Below the pieces are notes generated by a model. The model was not told where the DNA came from. It searched no databases and saw only the letters and a list, made by a program, of their open reading frames with translations. A stretch of 64,000 bases of DNA from Tetranychus cinnabarinus (lineage: Eukaryota; Arthropoda; Arachnida; Trombidiformes; Tetranychidae). The DNA lies in assembly GCA_022266195.1 (NCBI GenBank), contig WHVY01000001.1:13144001-13208000 (forward strand), written 5' to 3'. Both the position numbers and the translations under genes were made by a program. Shown piece by piece: positions 1 to 10,695 of this stretch (positions are counted from its first letter, which is position 1; the number at the start of each line of letters is the position of its first letter).

Positions 1-1263
1 ACTTGAAATTGATGACAAGAAAATTTGTCAAACAAATAATAACTATTAATAGATTCGCGAGATTACATGAACAACAATTGTCCGTATTGTTGTATACAAT
101 GTTGATCAATAATAAACAAGCAAAGTCTCATGGTTTAACAGTCAAAGTATAATTAGACTGATTGGAAAGCCTCAAATTTTAAACCATTAATGTTGATTAA
201 TGATGTTGAAATGAAAGGCCAATCGAAAGTTGGAAAATAAATGAACACAAAAAGCAGCATTATCATTACTGTTGTTCAAATCCCACTGAACTTAACCATG
301 CAAAACTGTCAAAGTGTCAGACGGTTTGATTAAACGAACCTCGTCGACCTGAATTCAATTTCACTCATCCATATGTTGAAAACAAGAGCAACAACAATTA
401 CAATTTAAACCATTTTCTTACCAATTTAAGATGATTACAATTAAAGGAAAATAAGTCTTCTTTGATTATTATCCTCATCATCATCATCATCATCAATTTC
501 ATTGTTGAAATAGTCAACCTTTTCAGTCAATTTTCAGGATTAACGGTTTTTATTGAGCAAATTTGAACGAGACAACATTTAAGATGCAAAAGGCCTAATC
601 AAGACAATAAAGACAATAACAAATCATTTGATTATTGGCTGATTGATGAGTGAAAAACTGAAAGCCTAACATGATTGAGTTTATCATTTATTGTAAGACT
701 TGAATCAACTGTAATTTAAATAGCAAGCTGATTGGGTTAGCAAGAAATTGATGAACCACACATTCATTGCTAATGAATCAATTGCCAACTGCTGCTTTTA
801 TATTGTAATTTGCTTTGTACCCATTATTGAGTCTATTGAAGCATCTTATAATCAATCAGACAATTGATTAATTGTAACAAAGTAACTTGGAATGATAAAT
901 GTTAATAGGAAAGGATTGAACAGGATACAATTGAATCGATCACAACTATTGTAATGCCATTGAGTATCAGCTCATTAAGCATTGATGATGAATTAAATCA
1001 CCAATGATTCTTCAAGGTTAATAATAAACCTTTTGTTGAAATAAAATTGATTGTTGCATGAAAATTAGTCAATGTGACAATACCATTAACAATTTGATCA
1101 ATCTTACATGTAAACCATGTTTGAAATTAAAGAGAGTAGATTACTTTTAAGTATAAGTTATGGTCATTTATTGATTACTATTGGGAGTTTTGGTCTAAAG
1201 CTTGATTTGTCCATCTAACTAGGTTGTTATGATTATTACATTGAGTTATGATCAACAATTAAC
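1..1263. other. 5' intergenic, no gene seen
   Basis: AT-rich sequence without a convincing open frame on either strand. It includes a short (CAT)n microsatellite near 475-498. The stretch presumably holds the promoter of the channel gene that starts at 1264, but no clear core promoter element stands out. Confidence 0.5.
475..498. repeat. (CAT)n trinucleotide microsatellite
   Basis: About seven to eight tandem ATC/CAT units in the first intergenic stretch. Confidence 0.8.
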
Positions 1264-3067
1264 ATGGTTAAAGTTAAAGGTTACTCTAAACTTCAAGGCT
1301 TAGGAGTTAGGCCTGAAGATGTTAGGATAAGGACGACAGCTTTCATGGATGGACAATCAAAGGTAAGTTATTGTTATTCAATTGGTTTGATCATTTAAGC
1401 TCAATCTTTATGCTTTTTTTTAATTTTAAGAGTAAATCCAAATCTAATTATTCATATTCAACATGGATTCGTCGATTGATTGGAGTCGCTTTATTTACTT
1501 ATGCATTTATTCAATGCTTTAAACAAATCCGTGAGTTGACCCAGGATTTCCTAAGACATGAAGTAATTGAATCAGTTTCGGATCATATTGAAGATTTTGT
1601 TGAACCACCAAACTTTTCCTTCTGTTTTGATTTACTCTCAACAATCAATTCAACTCAATTGTTGGAACGTCATCCTTCAATAATCACAGAGATTGAACAA
1701 ATACGAAGAGAGGAACCCCAATATCACAATTGGTCAGCAAATGCTATAATTCATGATTATACCAAAGGTAACTAAAGGTTTTCATACTTAACCAAATTTC
1801 TCGTACTATTTACAGTCAATTTGATTGTTGTTTCTTAAATTTGATGTCATCTTTGATTAATTAGTTCTTATAAGCTCATTAATAGTTATTTTGCTGGATT
1901 AGTATCACTCATTAGTTAGTTGAAAGTGTCAACATTAATATCAAGTATAAAAACACTAAAAATTAACATTATGAACACATTGTAATTTAGGTTTTACATT
2001 TTGGGTTGAATGCTCGGTTCACTAATGTAAACGTTTCTATTTTGTTTTAAGGACCCAGATTGGTTTTCAATTTAACCTCAGCTGAAATCTATGACCTTTT
2101 ACCGCGATTCAAAAAATCTCTTTTATCCTGCCAGTATTTAAACACAAACTTGAAGCTGGGAACATGTAATTGGACCTATTTTACTGAATATTTTTTCAAC
2201 CAAATGGTTTGCAATGAATTTATCTGGCATCCAGTCAATGCTAAACCAATGGAAGAGATTAAATTTCCTTATGATGGCATCAAGATTCCTGGTTTTCAAA
2301 ATACTCGCTTCTTGGCTCTTTACCTTGACTTGTCCCATCTTCTCAATGTAACCGTTATGTCTGTCATGGCCCATTCTTCAGTCGAAGTATCCTGGGACCC
2401 GGAATCATCGACATTAGAAACTTATCCTGAATACGGTGAAGCCAAGATATATGGACTGTCTTATCACAAAACTTCGCGAAAATCACTTCCATCTCCATAT
2501 CAATCAAACTGCACTGACTTCAAAGATTCCCCTTATTTCTCGAGACAAGATTGCCTTAAAAATTGCTCTGTAGCTCGTTTCATAAACCGGACATCCCGAC
2601 TACCCAGATATGCCATTGTCCGATCTTTTGATAACAACAAAATCCTGTATGATTACGAGGAGCGTGAACGTTATCAGAGTTTAATTCAACAGCTGTCTGA
2701 ATATTGTAACAAAATTTGTGGAACATCAGACTGTTACTCGGAAGATTTCAGTCTAACAGTACTCTATTCACCAAGACAGTCAATTCAATCTGGGAAAAAG
2801 CTGATCATTCATATTTATCCTCCAACAAAGCCCGATACGGCGATAAATACTTCACCATCATTGACATTTCAATATTATTTCGCTTCCATCGGTGGAACGC
2901 TGGGAATTTGGTTTGGTTTTTCATTCTATTCGTGTTTGATTTGCCTCTTTGATACCACACCAAAGTTGATTACTACAATTAAGAAACTATGCTCACATAA
3001 GCAAACACCCAACAAACCAAAAATTGAAGTTAACCTGATTGAACAAACTGAGGTTAAACAACGATAA
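1264..3067 (+). CDS. DEG/ENaC (amiloride-sensitive type) sodium channel subunit, 3 exons
   Basis: Exons 1264-1362, 1431-1767 and 2052-3067 join in phase (0, then 1) into about 483 aa. All introns are GT-AG; the first acceptor has a strong pyrimidine tract. Family proteins form trimeric cation channels in the plasma membrane, with two membrane helices around a cysteine-rich extracellular domain. The first helix follows WIRRLIGVALFTYAF in exon 2. Exon 3 holds the ectodomain, with many cysteines and N-glycosylation sequons. The second helix carries GTLGIWFGFSFYS, whose GFS fits the G/S-x-S selectivity filter. The N-terminal exon (33 aa, starting MVKVKGYSKLQG) rests only on its ATG, donor and phase, so it is the least certain part. 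AATAAA lies at 3251. Gating stimulus and physiological role cannot be read from sequence. Confidence 0.75.
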
Positions 3068-3552
3068 TTTCACGTTTGATTTCGCTAAATTAGATTATGT
3101 TAGTTCCTGTGGTTGCTTGAGTATTTGTATCAAAGGTAAATCCATTCACTTATTCACTAGCCAAAGAATTGACATGTTTAACACTTGATGTTGGACTCAC
3201 AGTTTAAGAAAAATAATAAGACAAAATGATTATTATTGTTTTGAAGTATAAATAAATATGTGTAATTTAATTGACCATTGTTTTTGTTATATTTGTACTG
3301 AGTAACTTCAAGATGTAAATTAAGAAGGTTTAGTTGAAACAAGCTAAAAATATGTTATTCAAGTTAAACTGTTAGAGATGAGAAAGTAAATTTAGGAAAG
3401 GCCAGCTTTTTGATTGAAATGATGTTGAGTGTTGCAGATAATAATCCGTTTGAACATACCAGATGACTTGAGACTATTATCCAGGTTTTGTATTGTCAAA
3501 ATTACTTTATCCATCGGTAACAAACAGTACATTTTGGTCATTCAATAATCAT

Positions 3553-3901
3553 CTATCGACGTCTGTCAGTTGAAAGGACGATTTCACCTCCGAATCCATC
3601 CTTGCTTACAATGTTGGCTCCTTTACCTTTCTTGCCCTGGAAAAATAATGAAGATTATTGTAAGCATCATGTTATCATGAATAGAGTTGTTTTATAACTT
3701 ACAGTTTGGAGGACGAGTTTGTCTCCATTGCTACCTTGGAGGACAATGTTGGATCGACCTTTGTCTAGAAAAAGCAAAAATTTGAATGAATTTTCATCAA
3801 GAAAGTCGCGGTTTGATTATCAACTTACCACCGGCTTGAGCTTCCATAATGACACCGATTGAGATGAGAAGGACACAGATAAGCATAACTTTAGAGACCA
3901 T
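3553..3901 (-). CDS. Small secreted two-repeat peptide, 72 aa, 3 exons
   Basis: Exons (minus) 3901-3829, 3764-3703 and 3636-3553 join in phase 1 then 0, each with clean GTAAG donors and pyrimidine-rich AG acceptors. The product starts MVSKVMLICVLLISIGVIME and has a signal peptide ending about residue 23 (AQA|G). The mature part is about 49 aa, very basic, without cysteine, and made of two imperfect repeats. Exon 2 has GRSNIVLQGSNGDKLVLQ and exon 3 has GKGANIVSKDGFGGEIVLS, so one repeat falls in each exon. It ends in DRRR. I do not recognise the family. A secreted or salivary/cuticular role is possible but is inference. No continuous frame shows this protein; it appears only after splicing. 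Confidence 0.65.
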
Positions 3902-4000
3902 TTTGATTTTTGGAGTTGGTTTTGTTGTTGAGTTGAAAGTGAAAGTTGTTTGTTTGATTGTTGAAAGTAAACTGATTGATTTTGTCCTGTAAACACATGT

Positions 4001-4009
4001 ATTTATATA
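4001..4009 (-). promoter_or_regulatory. TATA box of the small secreted peptide gene
   Basis: On the minus strand TATATAAAT occurs 100-108 bases upstream of the ATG at 3901. A TCAGTT initiator-like motif sits at 3975-3970, about 34 bases downstream of TATAAA. This suggests transcription starting near 3973 and a 5' leader of about 70 bases. Confidence 0.5.
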
Positions 4010-4027
4010 TGAAAATATTTCAAGCAA

Positions 4028-5005
4028 AAATGATTACAACTGGAGCCAGTTATGGTTCAACGATTTGTTGATTCCTTTGCAGACCTTTAGTCGTTTACAT
4101 AATATGGAGAGAAACATATAATTATATTATGATGATGATTATTATGACATCAAACTAACTGAAACCAATAAAGATCAAAAAGACAACAAAATACATATTA
4201 ATTATAACGACATCTAAAACTTGTTAGCCAGAAAAAGTAGCATCGATTAGTCAGATTGAAGGTAAACTGATATTAGGTTGAAAAAAAAGACGGAAGCAAA
4301 ATAATGTAAATTAACACGATATTTGTTAGTATTGCCTAAGATTTTGTTTCTTGATTGTCACAAAAGATTTTAACTGTCACTTAACACTAATAGCATGATA
4401 ATCAGTCTTGAGAAAGGCTAAAGAGAGTGAAAATAAGTTGAAAGGGTAAAAACTAACTTATGAGTTTAAAGTTAAATGCCTGAAATGGTTTCCTCTATTA
4501 ACCCGATTGTTTTCAATTTTTTTTTACTCGTAAACTTAGGCTCAGTCCAATTAGTTTTACCGTCAATTCATTTTATGCTTTCCCTTTTCACCCTTCAGTT
4601 AAGCAAATTTATATAAAAAATATGCTTCTTTAAGGGCAATCAATTAAGGTCAATCATAAATACGTTCACTTCGTAATCAGGCAATCAAATGATAATCTGT
4701 TCTCTGTTGGCTATACTGGGTTATTTGCATGCCACAATCAAAGATTACTTGTTTTTAATTTAATGTATTAATTACTTTAAATCCGTATAATATTGAGTAA
4801 AATAACGATCCTTGATGATTTAGGAAGAAAATTGTCACAATTTGATCAATTCCTTGGAAAGTTGGTAAATTATGTTAACAAGGTTAGAATTTTGATATTA
4901 AGATCTTTATGTATTTTATTGATACAAATAGATATCACAGATGAATAATTGTTGATTGAATTGCTGATGAATGGTTTGTTTTGGTCAAAAAGATGAAACG
5001 AATAG
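4028..5005. other. Intergenic, no gene seen
   Basis: AT-rich sequence between the secreted peptide gene and UBE2K. On the minus strand AATAAA at 4920-4915 is a plausible polyadenylation signal for UBE2K, 86 bases past its stop. Nothing else is recognisable. Confidence 0.5.
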
Positions 5006-5620
5006 TTACGTCAAAGCATCGAATGCAGCAAGAACATTCCAACTATTGCATGATAGGGCAGAAATGAGTGAATGCTCAGGTTTTTGGGGCAGCATTTCTC
5101 TGAGTGATTGAAGTTTGGTCTCAAATTCACTGAAGTTAGATCGTTTTTTGGAATCTTTTGATGCAAAAACTATTGTCCAGTAACGAGCGGTTTTCCGAAA
5201 GAGATTAGGGTTATTTTTATATTGAGTAGCAACTGATGAGTCCAACGGATTATTAGGTTCAGGATCTTGGAGAAGCGATTGAAGAGATAATAACACTCCA
5301 CGGATGGTTAAAGCAGCTGCCCAATTGTCATCCAAAATATCAAGACAGATACAGCCAGTGATACTTGAAATATTTGGATGCCATACATGAGTGATGAATC
5401 TAACTGCTGGCGGTGCAAAAGGGTACTTCTTTGTCATTTTAATGTCCACTTGGAACATACCATCGGAATAAGGCGTATCTGGTGGACCAGCAATACTTGC
5501 TACCATATGAAATAAATCATCATCAACGGTATCAATTGTAAAACGGTTTTCCGCGAAATCAGGATGACTTCTCATTTCTTGAAGTTCTTTCTTTAATCTT
5601 TGTGACGCGATGTCTGACAT
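5006..5620 (-). CDS. UBE2K: Ubiquitin-conjugating enzyme E2-25K (UBE2K) with C-terminal UBA
   Basis: A single-exon gene of 204 aa starting MSDIASQRLKKELQEM. The frame is open 27 codons further upstream, but the first residue of that longer reading is not matched in the family, and this ATG aligns with the start of animal UBE2K (about 200 aa). The UBC fold covers residues 1-155 with HPN at 81-83 and the catalytic cysteine at Cys92 in CICLDIL, the same number as in human UBE2K. Residues about 165-204 form the UBA-type helical tail that distinguishes this E2; the family builds K48-linked ubiquitin chains. The tail is divergent. It lies 237 bases downstream of PPWD1 on the same strand. Confidence 0.92.
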   Translation of the reverse strand: MSDIASQRLKKELQEMRSHPDFAENRFTIDTVDDDLFHMVASIAGPPDTPYSDGMFQVDIKMTKKYPFAPPAVRFITHVWHPNISSITGCICLDILDDNWAAALTIRGVLLSLQSLLQDPEPNNPLDSSVATQYKNNPNLFRKTARYWTIVFASKDSKKRSNFSEFETKLQSLREMLPQKPEHSLISALSCNSWNVLAAFDALT

Positions 5621-5857
5621 TTTAATAAAGATATTTTCTTTGGTGGTTATTGATTGGATTGGATTTTTTCTAGTTTTCTTGAAACTAGAAGCAGGTCTCA
5701 ATAGCCCACCAATCCAATAAATCCAGTAGGAAATACATGCGTTTTGAACAATAATTGAACTCAGCTTATGAATTAAAAATGGTTAAAGAATCCTTTTGTT
5801 TACTCCTAACAATGGCCATTTGAAGTCTTACAAACCATATTGTTGATAAGAGTAACA

Positions 5858-7624
5858 TTATTTCAATGCAATGTTTATGATTTTTATGTCATCGTATGGT
5901 TTATCTTGTTGATTAGTTTTGACTTTACTGATGTTTTGACATGTTTCCATTCCTTTCACAACTCGACCAAATATAGTATGTTTATTGTCAAGCCATGGAC
6001 ATGGTATAACTGTTATGAAAAATTGAGATCCATTTGTATTGGGCCCTGCATTGGCCATGCTTAAAGTATAAGGTTTATCGTGTTTCAATGATGGATGAAA
6101 TTCATCAGAAAAATCATGTCCCCAAATCGATTCTCCTCCGGTTCCCGTTCCTGTTGGGTCACCAGTTTGAATCATGAATTGTTTTATAACTCTATGAAAT
6201 ATATGACCATTGTAATAACCATTTTTGGAATGTACACAAAAATTTTCAACTGCTTTAGGAGCTTCCTTAGGAAACAGTTTAACATGAATATCACCCATAG
6301 TTGTATGAATCACAGCTGCTTCAAATATTCGAGATCTGGCTGAAGATTCCATCGCTGCAATCATCACTTCTTTAGGAGGTTTTTCATTAAATATGTCTCG
6401 TTCCCCGACACCATCCTCATTAGCTTCTGGATCTCGTCTAGTAAAAATATAAAAACGGCCTTTCTTGAAGCCGGTGACAAATAATGAAGGATCAGCCTGA
6501 GATCTTGCAGTTAAATTTTGATTCTCAGCTGTTAAACTGCTCAAAGTTGCAGCGCCATCAGGTTTATTTGGAATACCTTGATATAAAGCTAAACCAATAG
6601 GACGGAAATTTTCTCCTTTACCGAGCACTCGATGACAACGGTTGGTAGACCATGCAACAACTTTGATCCCGACTGGAGTTGGGTATATTAAAAAAGTTCC
6701 ACTTTTATCAAAACAAACAGTTTGGTGAGTGAAAGCTTCTGATCGTTCCAATTCCTCTTCAAGTGCTTTCCTTCGATTGTACTCATAAGGTGGTAATATC
6801 TTTTTCTCTGCCTGCAAACTACTAAACACGGACAAACTTTCATCAAATATCCGGATAACTTTGCCAGTTTTGAATTTAAAAAGACGAACTTTACGATCTG
6901 AGGACAAGGTTGCAAAATGGAGTCCATTATCAGTGAAAGCTAAGTCATGGATGGCTGTTTCAGCTTTAGCAAGCTCATATAAATCAGTATCAGTTTTGTA
7001 TTTGAAGTCTACTCGGTCATCTGGGAAAGTATAATCATGTTTAGCAGAAGACCAATATTCAATCATCGATGACTTATCTACTGAAATAACTGTTGAATAC
7101 ACCTGATTGAATCTTATAAGAACAACTGGCGCTAAATGAATTTTTTCCAGCTTTTTTATAGGCACTTTGCTTTCTTTACCATCGTAAATGTAAATATCTG
7201 ATTTATCTTCTCGTGAAAGAGCAAGTGCTTGTAATGCATCACCAGGCGCGTAAATCCATTCACATGTTAGAGGCATAAAATCCAGAGTGAAAAGGTTAAT
7301 CATATCAAAATTGATGACATCAAAAATATCCATAGTCAAGTCTTTTGATATAGATACAAGGAAAGCTCCATCGCATGAGGCAGCAATATGAATAATGGGT
7401 CCACGATGAGCTTTGTAATGTTTAACGAATTCAATATGTTCAGGTACCTTTTTCCAAAACTTGATAACACCATCAGATGAAGCTGTAATAAGAAAATCAG
7501 TTGAGCGAGTAACAATAACATGAGTTATAGTATCCAAATGCATAAAACTTCGTTCATAGTTTTCACTGTCAGGCAGATTGTCTAATAATAACTTTTGCAA
7601 CGATTTCGAATCTGATTTACTCAT
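5858..7624 (-). CDS. PPWD1: PPWD1: WD-repeat cyclophilin (peptidyl-prolyl isomerase)
   Basis: A single exon of 588 aa (human PPWD1 is 646). The N-terminal 400 residues carry WD-type blades (for example DFLITASSDGVIKFWKK). The cyclophilin domain fills about 432-588 with IFHRVIKQFMIQTGDPTGTG, NTNGSQFFIT and PCPWLDNKHTIFGRV, keeping the active-site Arg, Phe, Gln and Trp positions. The family is a nuclear spliceosome-associated prolyl isomerase. The ATG at 7624 is preceded by a promoter with three TATCGATA boxes shared with HAGH. A decayed second copy of its first codons lies near 16.6-16.7 kb. Confidence 0.95.
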   Translation of the reverse strand: MSKSDSKSLQKLLLDNLPDSENYERSFMHLDTITHVIVTRSTDFLITASSDGVIKFWKKVPEHIEFVKHYKAHRGPIIHIAASCDGAFLVSISKDLTMDIFDVINFDMINLFTLDFMPLTCEWIYAPGDALQALALSREDKSDIYIYDGKESKVPIKKLEKIHLAPVVLIRFNQVYSTVISVDKSSMIEYWSSAKHDYTFPDDRVDFKYKTDTDLYELAKAETAIHDLAFTDNGLHFATLSSDRKVRLFKFKTGKVIRIFDESLSVFSSLQAEKKILPPYEYNRRKALEEELERSEAFTHQTVCFDKSGTFLIYPTPVGIKVVAWSTNRCHRVLGKGENFRPIGLALYQGIPNKPDGAATLSSLTAENQNLTARSQADPSLFVTGFKKGRFYIFTRRDPEANEDGVGERDIFNEKPPKEVMIAAMESSARSRIFEAAVIHTTMGDIHVKLFPKEAPKAVENFCVHSKNGYYNGHIFHRVIKQFMIQTGDPTGTGTGGESIWGHDFSDEFHPSLKHDKPYTLSMANAGPNTNGSQFFITVIPCPWLDNKHTIFGRVVKGMETCQNISKVKTNQQDKPYDDIKIINIALK

Positions 7625-7698
7625 GGTTTTTGGCGATTGAGTTGATCTAATTCACGAGTGTAACAATTAAAAACCTCTTTACAATTTTTAAGTTTACC

Positions 7699-7748
7699 TA
7701 TCGATACTGATGTTGCTATCGATAAATTTGTAGAATCATGTATCGATA
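7699..7748. promoter_or_regulatory. Bidirectional promoter with three DRE boxes (PPWD1 / HAGH)
   Basis: The palindrome TATCGATA occurs at 7699-7706, 7717-7724 and 7741-7748. This is the DRE motif bound by DREF in Drosophila housekeeping promoters. It lies 75-125 bases upstream of PPWD1 and about 180 bases upstream of HAGH. The same three boxes with almost the same spacing recur at 16775-16825. That DREF acts in this organism is inference. Confidence 0.65.
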
Positions 7749-7875
7749 CTATTGGTTGCACAAAAATTTACATTCAAAACATTTTTAGTATAAATCACTT
7801 GTTAATTTGATTTTCAATTCAATTAAAAAATTAATTAACATTGATACCTGCCCTTTTGTTTGAGTAATTTGTTCA

Positions 7876-7913
7876 ATGAAAGGCGAAAGGGAATAACCCA
7901 TTGAAAAGGACAC
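7876..7913 (+). pseudogene. Relic of the p47/UBX gene start
   Basis: The sequence from ATG 7876 reads M-K-G-E-R-E-stop-P-I-E-K-D-T, matching the intact start at 16953, M-E-G-K-S-D-K-P-V-K-K-D-T. The flanking promoter is also duplicated. The stop at codon 7 and loss of homology after about 13 codons mark it as dead. It ends a few bases before the HAGH start codon. Confidence 0.75.
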
Positions 7914-7925
7914 TCGTTTCTCAAC

Positions 7926-9085
7926 ATGTTGCAACGTAATTTTCTCGTAATTTAATGTTGCATCAAATGATTATCCATCTGATCACATGTTAATATTTAT
8001 TTTCATTTATTTCAAGGTTTATTTTATTACACTGTGAAATCAATACGCAACTTAACCGGTACTAATTCAACTCATAGCTTGACAGTTTCTGGTAAAACCA
8101 TGGATGTGAAAATTTTATCAGCATTATCTGACAACTATATGTATTTAATTATTGACAAGGATTCCAAAAAAGCTGCAATCATTGATCCAGTTGAGCCTGA
8201 CAAAGTATTACAATCTGTCAGTGAAGCAGGTGTTGAATTGACTACTGTTTTGACCACTCATCACCATTGGGATCATTCTGGAGGAAATGCTGAATTAGTT
8301 TCTAAAGCACCAGGCTTAACTGTCTGTGGATTTGACGACAGAATCGGAGCATTAACTAAAAAAGTCAATCATGGAGATAGTTTTTCGATTGGAAAATTGA
8401 AGATTAATTGTCTGTATACACCTTGCCATACCAGCGGACACATATGCTATCATGTAGTCCCACCTTCCGGTGAATCAGATGGCGCCGTTTTTACAGGTAT
8501 TTTTTAAATCGAGACATCAAAATATTCTAACTTATACTTGAAATGATTTGAAAAATGTACATCTTTACAAAACCATTGCAGGAGATACTCTTTTCCAAGC
8601 AGGATGTGGTAAATTTTTTGAAGGAACTCCGGATCAAATGCACGATGCGTTGATTAATAAGCTAGGTTCATTACCCGACTCAACAGTAAGTCAAGATCAC
8701 TTTACATAAATGTTCATGATTTTGATTCAATATTTCTTTTAAATCAACAGAAAGTTTACTGTGGCCATGAGTATACGGTATCTAATCTAGTTTTTGCTCA
8801 GAGCACTGAACCATCCAACAAAGATATTCAAGATAGACTGAACTGGGCTAAGGTAAAATCTTAAAAACTTGTATCTAAATCAATCCAATTTAATAATTTT
8901 CTTCTTCTCTGCAGGTCAGAAGATCTCTTTCTGAAACAACCATTCCGTCAACTATTGCCATGGAGAAGCTGATCAATCCTTTTATGCGAGTTAAAGAACC
9001 ATCCATTCAAAAGTATGCAGGATCAACTAATCCAGTAGAAATTATGGGAATTTTGAGAAATGCTAAAAATAATTTCAAAGCTTAA
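7926..9085 (+). CDS. HAGH: Hydroxyacylglutathione hydrolase (glyoxalase II)
   Basis: Exons 7926-7935, 8017-8496, 8582-8685, 8751-8852 and 8915-9085 join in phase into 288 aa (human 308). The enzyme hydrolyses S-lactoylglutathione to lactate and glutathione. The metallo-hydrolase motif THHHWDH spans residues 84-90, followed by CHTSGH, GDTLFQAGCGKF and YCGHEYT. The 10-base first exon gives MLQ plus a split Arg, and the N-terminus MLQRLFYYTVKSIRN looks like a mitochondrial presequence. An internal ATG at 8100 (Met32, good Kozak context) could start a cytosolic form, as known for human HAGH. The first exon is the least certain part. It is divergent from PPWD1 and convergent with the channel gene at 9241. 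Confidence 0.88.
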
Positions 9086-9240
9086 AATCAAATTTTACAG
9101 CAAATAATCCTGTTCATGTTTTTATTTGTATCTTGTAATTCAAATTTTAGTTATTTTTCCTTTGTCTTCAAATATTCATTGGCTGCTACATTTAATTCAA
9201 GATATATTTCAATATTCAAGATATGCTTTACATTGTTAGT

Positions 9241-10695
9241 TTAATAATAAACAGTTGGTATTTCATTAGGAATATCTTTGAGTTTTGTCACTCTCGGCCT
9301 CCTGGGTTGGGCAACAAGAACTTCAATCGGCTTTGAACTGACTACCTTAGCTTTAGACAATTTAATCGTCGAGTTATTTTTCGGCTTTTTTTCTCGCACA
9401 AACAGATTACAATAAAAATTTAACAACTGTTCTGAGAGGGAAATTAAAGATAAACCAAACCAGAAATTTAAACTGCTAGCAAAGTAAATCAACAAATCAA
9501 GTAAAGTGTATTCAGGGTAATATTGATTAAGTTCAAATGGAGTTGCTGGAGCTCTAACTACAATCTCATAGATTCCATCTGATCGATGGATCGTGCGAAA
9601 ACCAATTGGGTTAAATATTTCTTGAAAGCAATCAGGTCTATTTGCTTGATTAGAACAATATTTACGACAATACTTGTAGAATTTTCTCTTTTTTTCTCTT
9701 TCAGTTTCATTCGGATTTAAATACTCATCATAAAATTGGCGAAACCCACTCATAAGAACCCTTGAATCTTTGAAATGTTGCACAGTTCCGTAAAAAGCTG
9801 TTCCAGTTGATGTTGAAGATGCATTGTTTAAACATCTGTCGAAGTAATCATCTCTTGACAAATAACCAATCAATGAATAATTAAGACATGATATCTCATA
9901 ATCGTCTTGGATTAGTATGTTGATTATTTTAGTGTAAGTGATTACATAGGTTGCTGGGTTATCTTTGGTGAAACCAATCCGATATGCCGATTGTTTCTTT
10001 CCGTGAGTCAAATGGTTGGCCGCAGTAAAAACTATGTCAACTGAAGGTGCCATCATGGTTACATTCGGATTCAATTTGATCTTCATCATTACTCCATTGT
10101 TAGGTTGCTGTAAAATGTCTGCACGTACATATTCAAGAGGTTGTTTTGTTTCATTAAAACATCTTATTGTCAAACAAAATGATGGTTGGCGAAAGTAGCG
10201 TGTTATTTCACAAGAAGATTTGGTGTTTACTCGGCGTTGGTCTGTAACTGAATCATTAGTTCGGAAAATGGGTGTCAATTCGATCATAGGAGTTACACGG
10301 CCAATATCCTTTAACAGTTCTTTTAGTTGGCTGGTTGTTAAAGTGCCTAGAAGGGAATAGATTTCTGTATAAGTATCACGATGAGTGTCATAATCATCAA
10401 AGAACGGTCTATTTTTTAAAATAGCACTGAAATTTTGAAAATGCTGTTCAGCTTTGGTCAAATTGATAAGACCGAGGAAGGGAAAACACAAAGAAACATT
10501 GGGCAGAGTAAAAGTTTTTGGAGTCGTTAAATTTACTTTGGTTGTGATTTCACCGTACAAATAATCAATCGCAATTGAATAAATTTGTCCAGTACATATA
10601 GCCGTTATTAAGAGATGAACCAGTAAACGAATACGCTTACGAAGAGCTGAAGATGATACAGATTGTGAACGTGTAACTTGGTTCAAATTGTCCAT
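9241..10695 (-). CDS. DEG/ENaC (amiloride-sensitive type) sodium channel subunit, intronless
   Basis: A single exon of 484 aa from the first ATG (MDNLNQVTRS). The open frame runs a few codons further upstream but without an ATG. The first membrane helix is near residues 26-45 (LLVHLLITAICTGQIYSIAI). A glycosylated, cysteine-containing ectodomain follows. The second helix near the C-terminus carries FWFGLSLISLSEQLL, with GLS as selectivity filter and the degenerin-type GLSxxSxSE signature. Its length equals the family norm. It shares the fold but little sequence with the channel at 1264, which has introns. The stimulus is unknown. Confidence 0.85.
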   Translation of the reverse strand: MDNLNQVTRSQSVSSSALRKRIRLLVHLLITAICTGQIYSIAIDYLYGEITTKVNLTTPKTFTLPNVSLCFPFLGLINLTKAEQHFQNFSAILKNRPFFDDYDTHRDTYTEIYSLLGTLTTSQLKELLKDIGRVTPMIELTPIFRTNDSVTDQRRVNTKSSCEITRYFRQPSFCLTIRCFNETKQPLEYVRADILQQPNNGVMMKIKLNPNVTMMAPSVDIVFTAANHLTHGKKQSAYRIGFTKDNPATYVITYTKIINILIQDDYEISCLNYSLIGYLSRDDYFDRCLNNASSTSTGTAFYGTVQHFKDSRVLMSGFRQFYDEYLNPNETEREKKRKFYKYCRKYCSNQANRPDCFQEIFNPIGFRTIHRSDGIYEIVVRAPATPFELNQYYPEYTLLDLLIYFASSLNFWFGLSLISLSEQLLNFYCNLFVREKKPKNNSTIKLSKAKVVSSKPIEVLVAQPRRPRVTKLKDIPNEIPTVYY

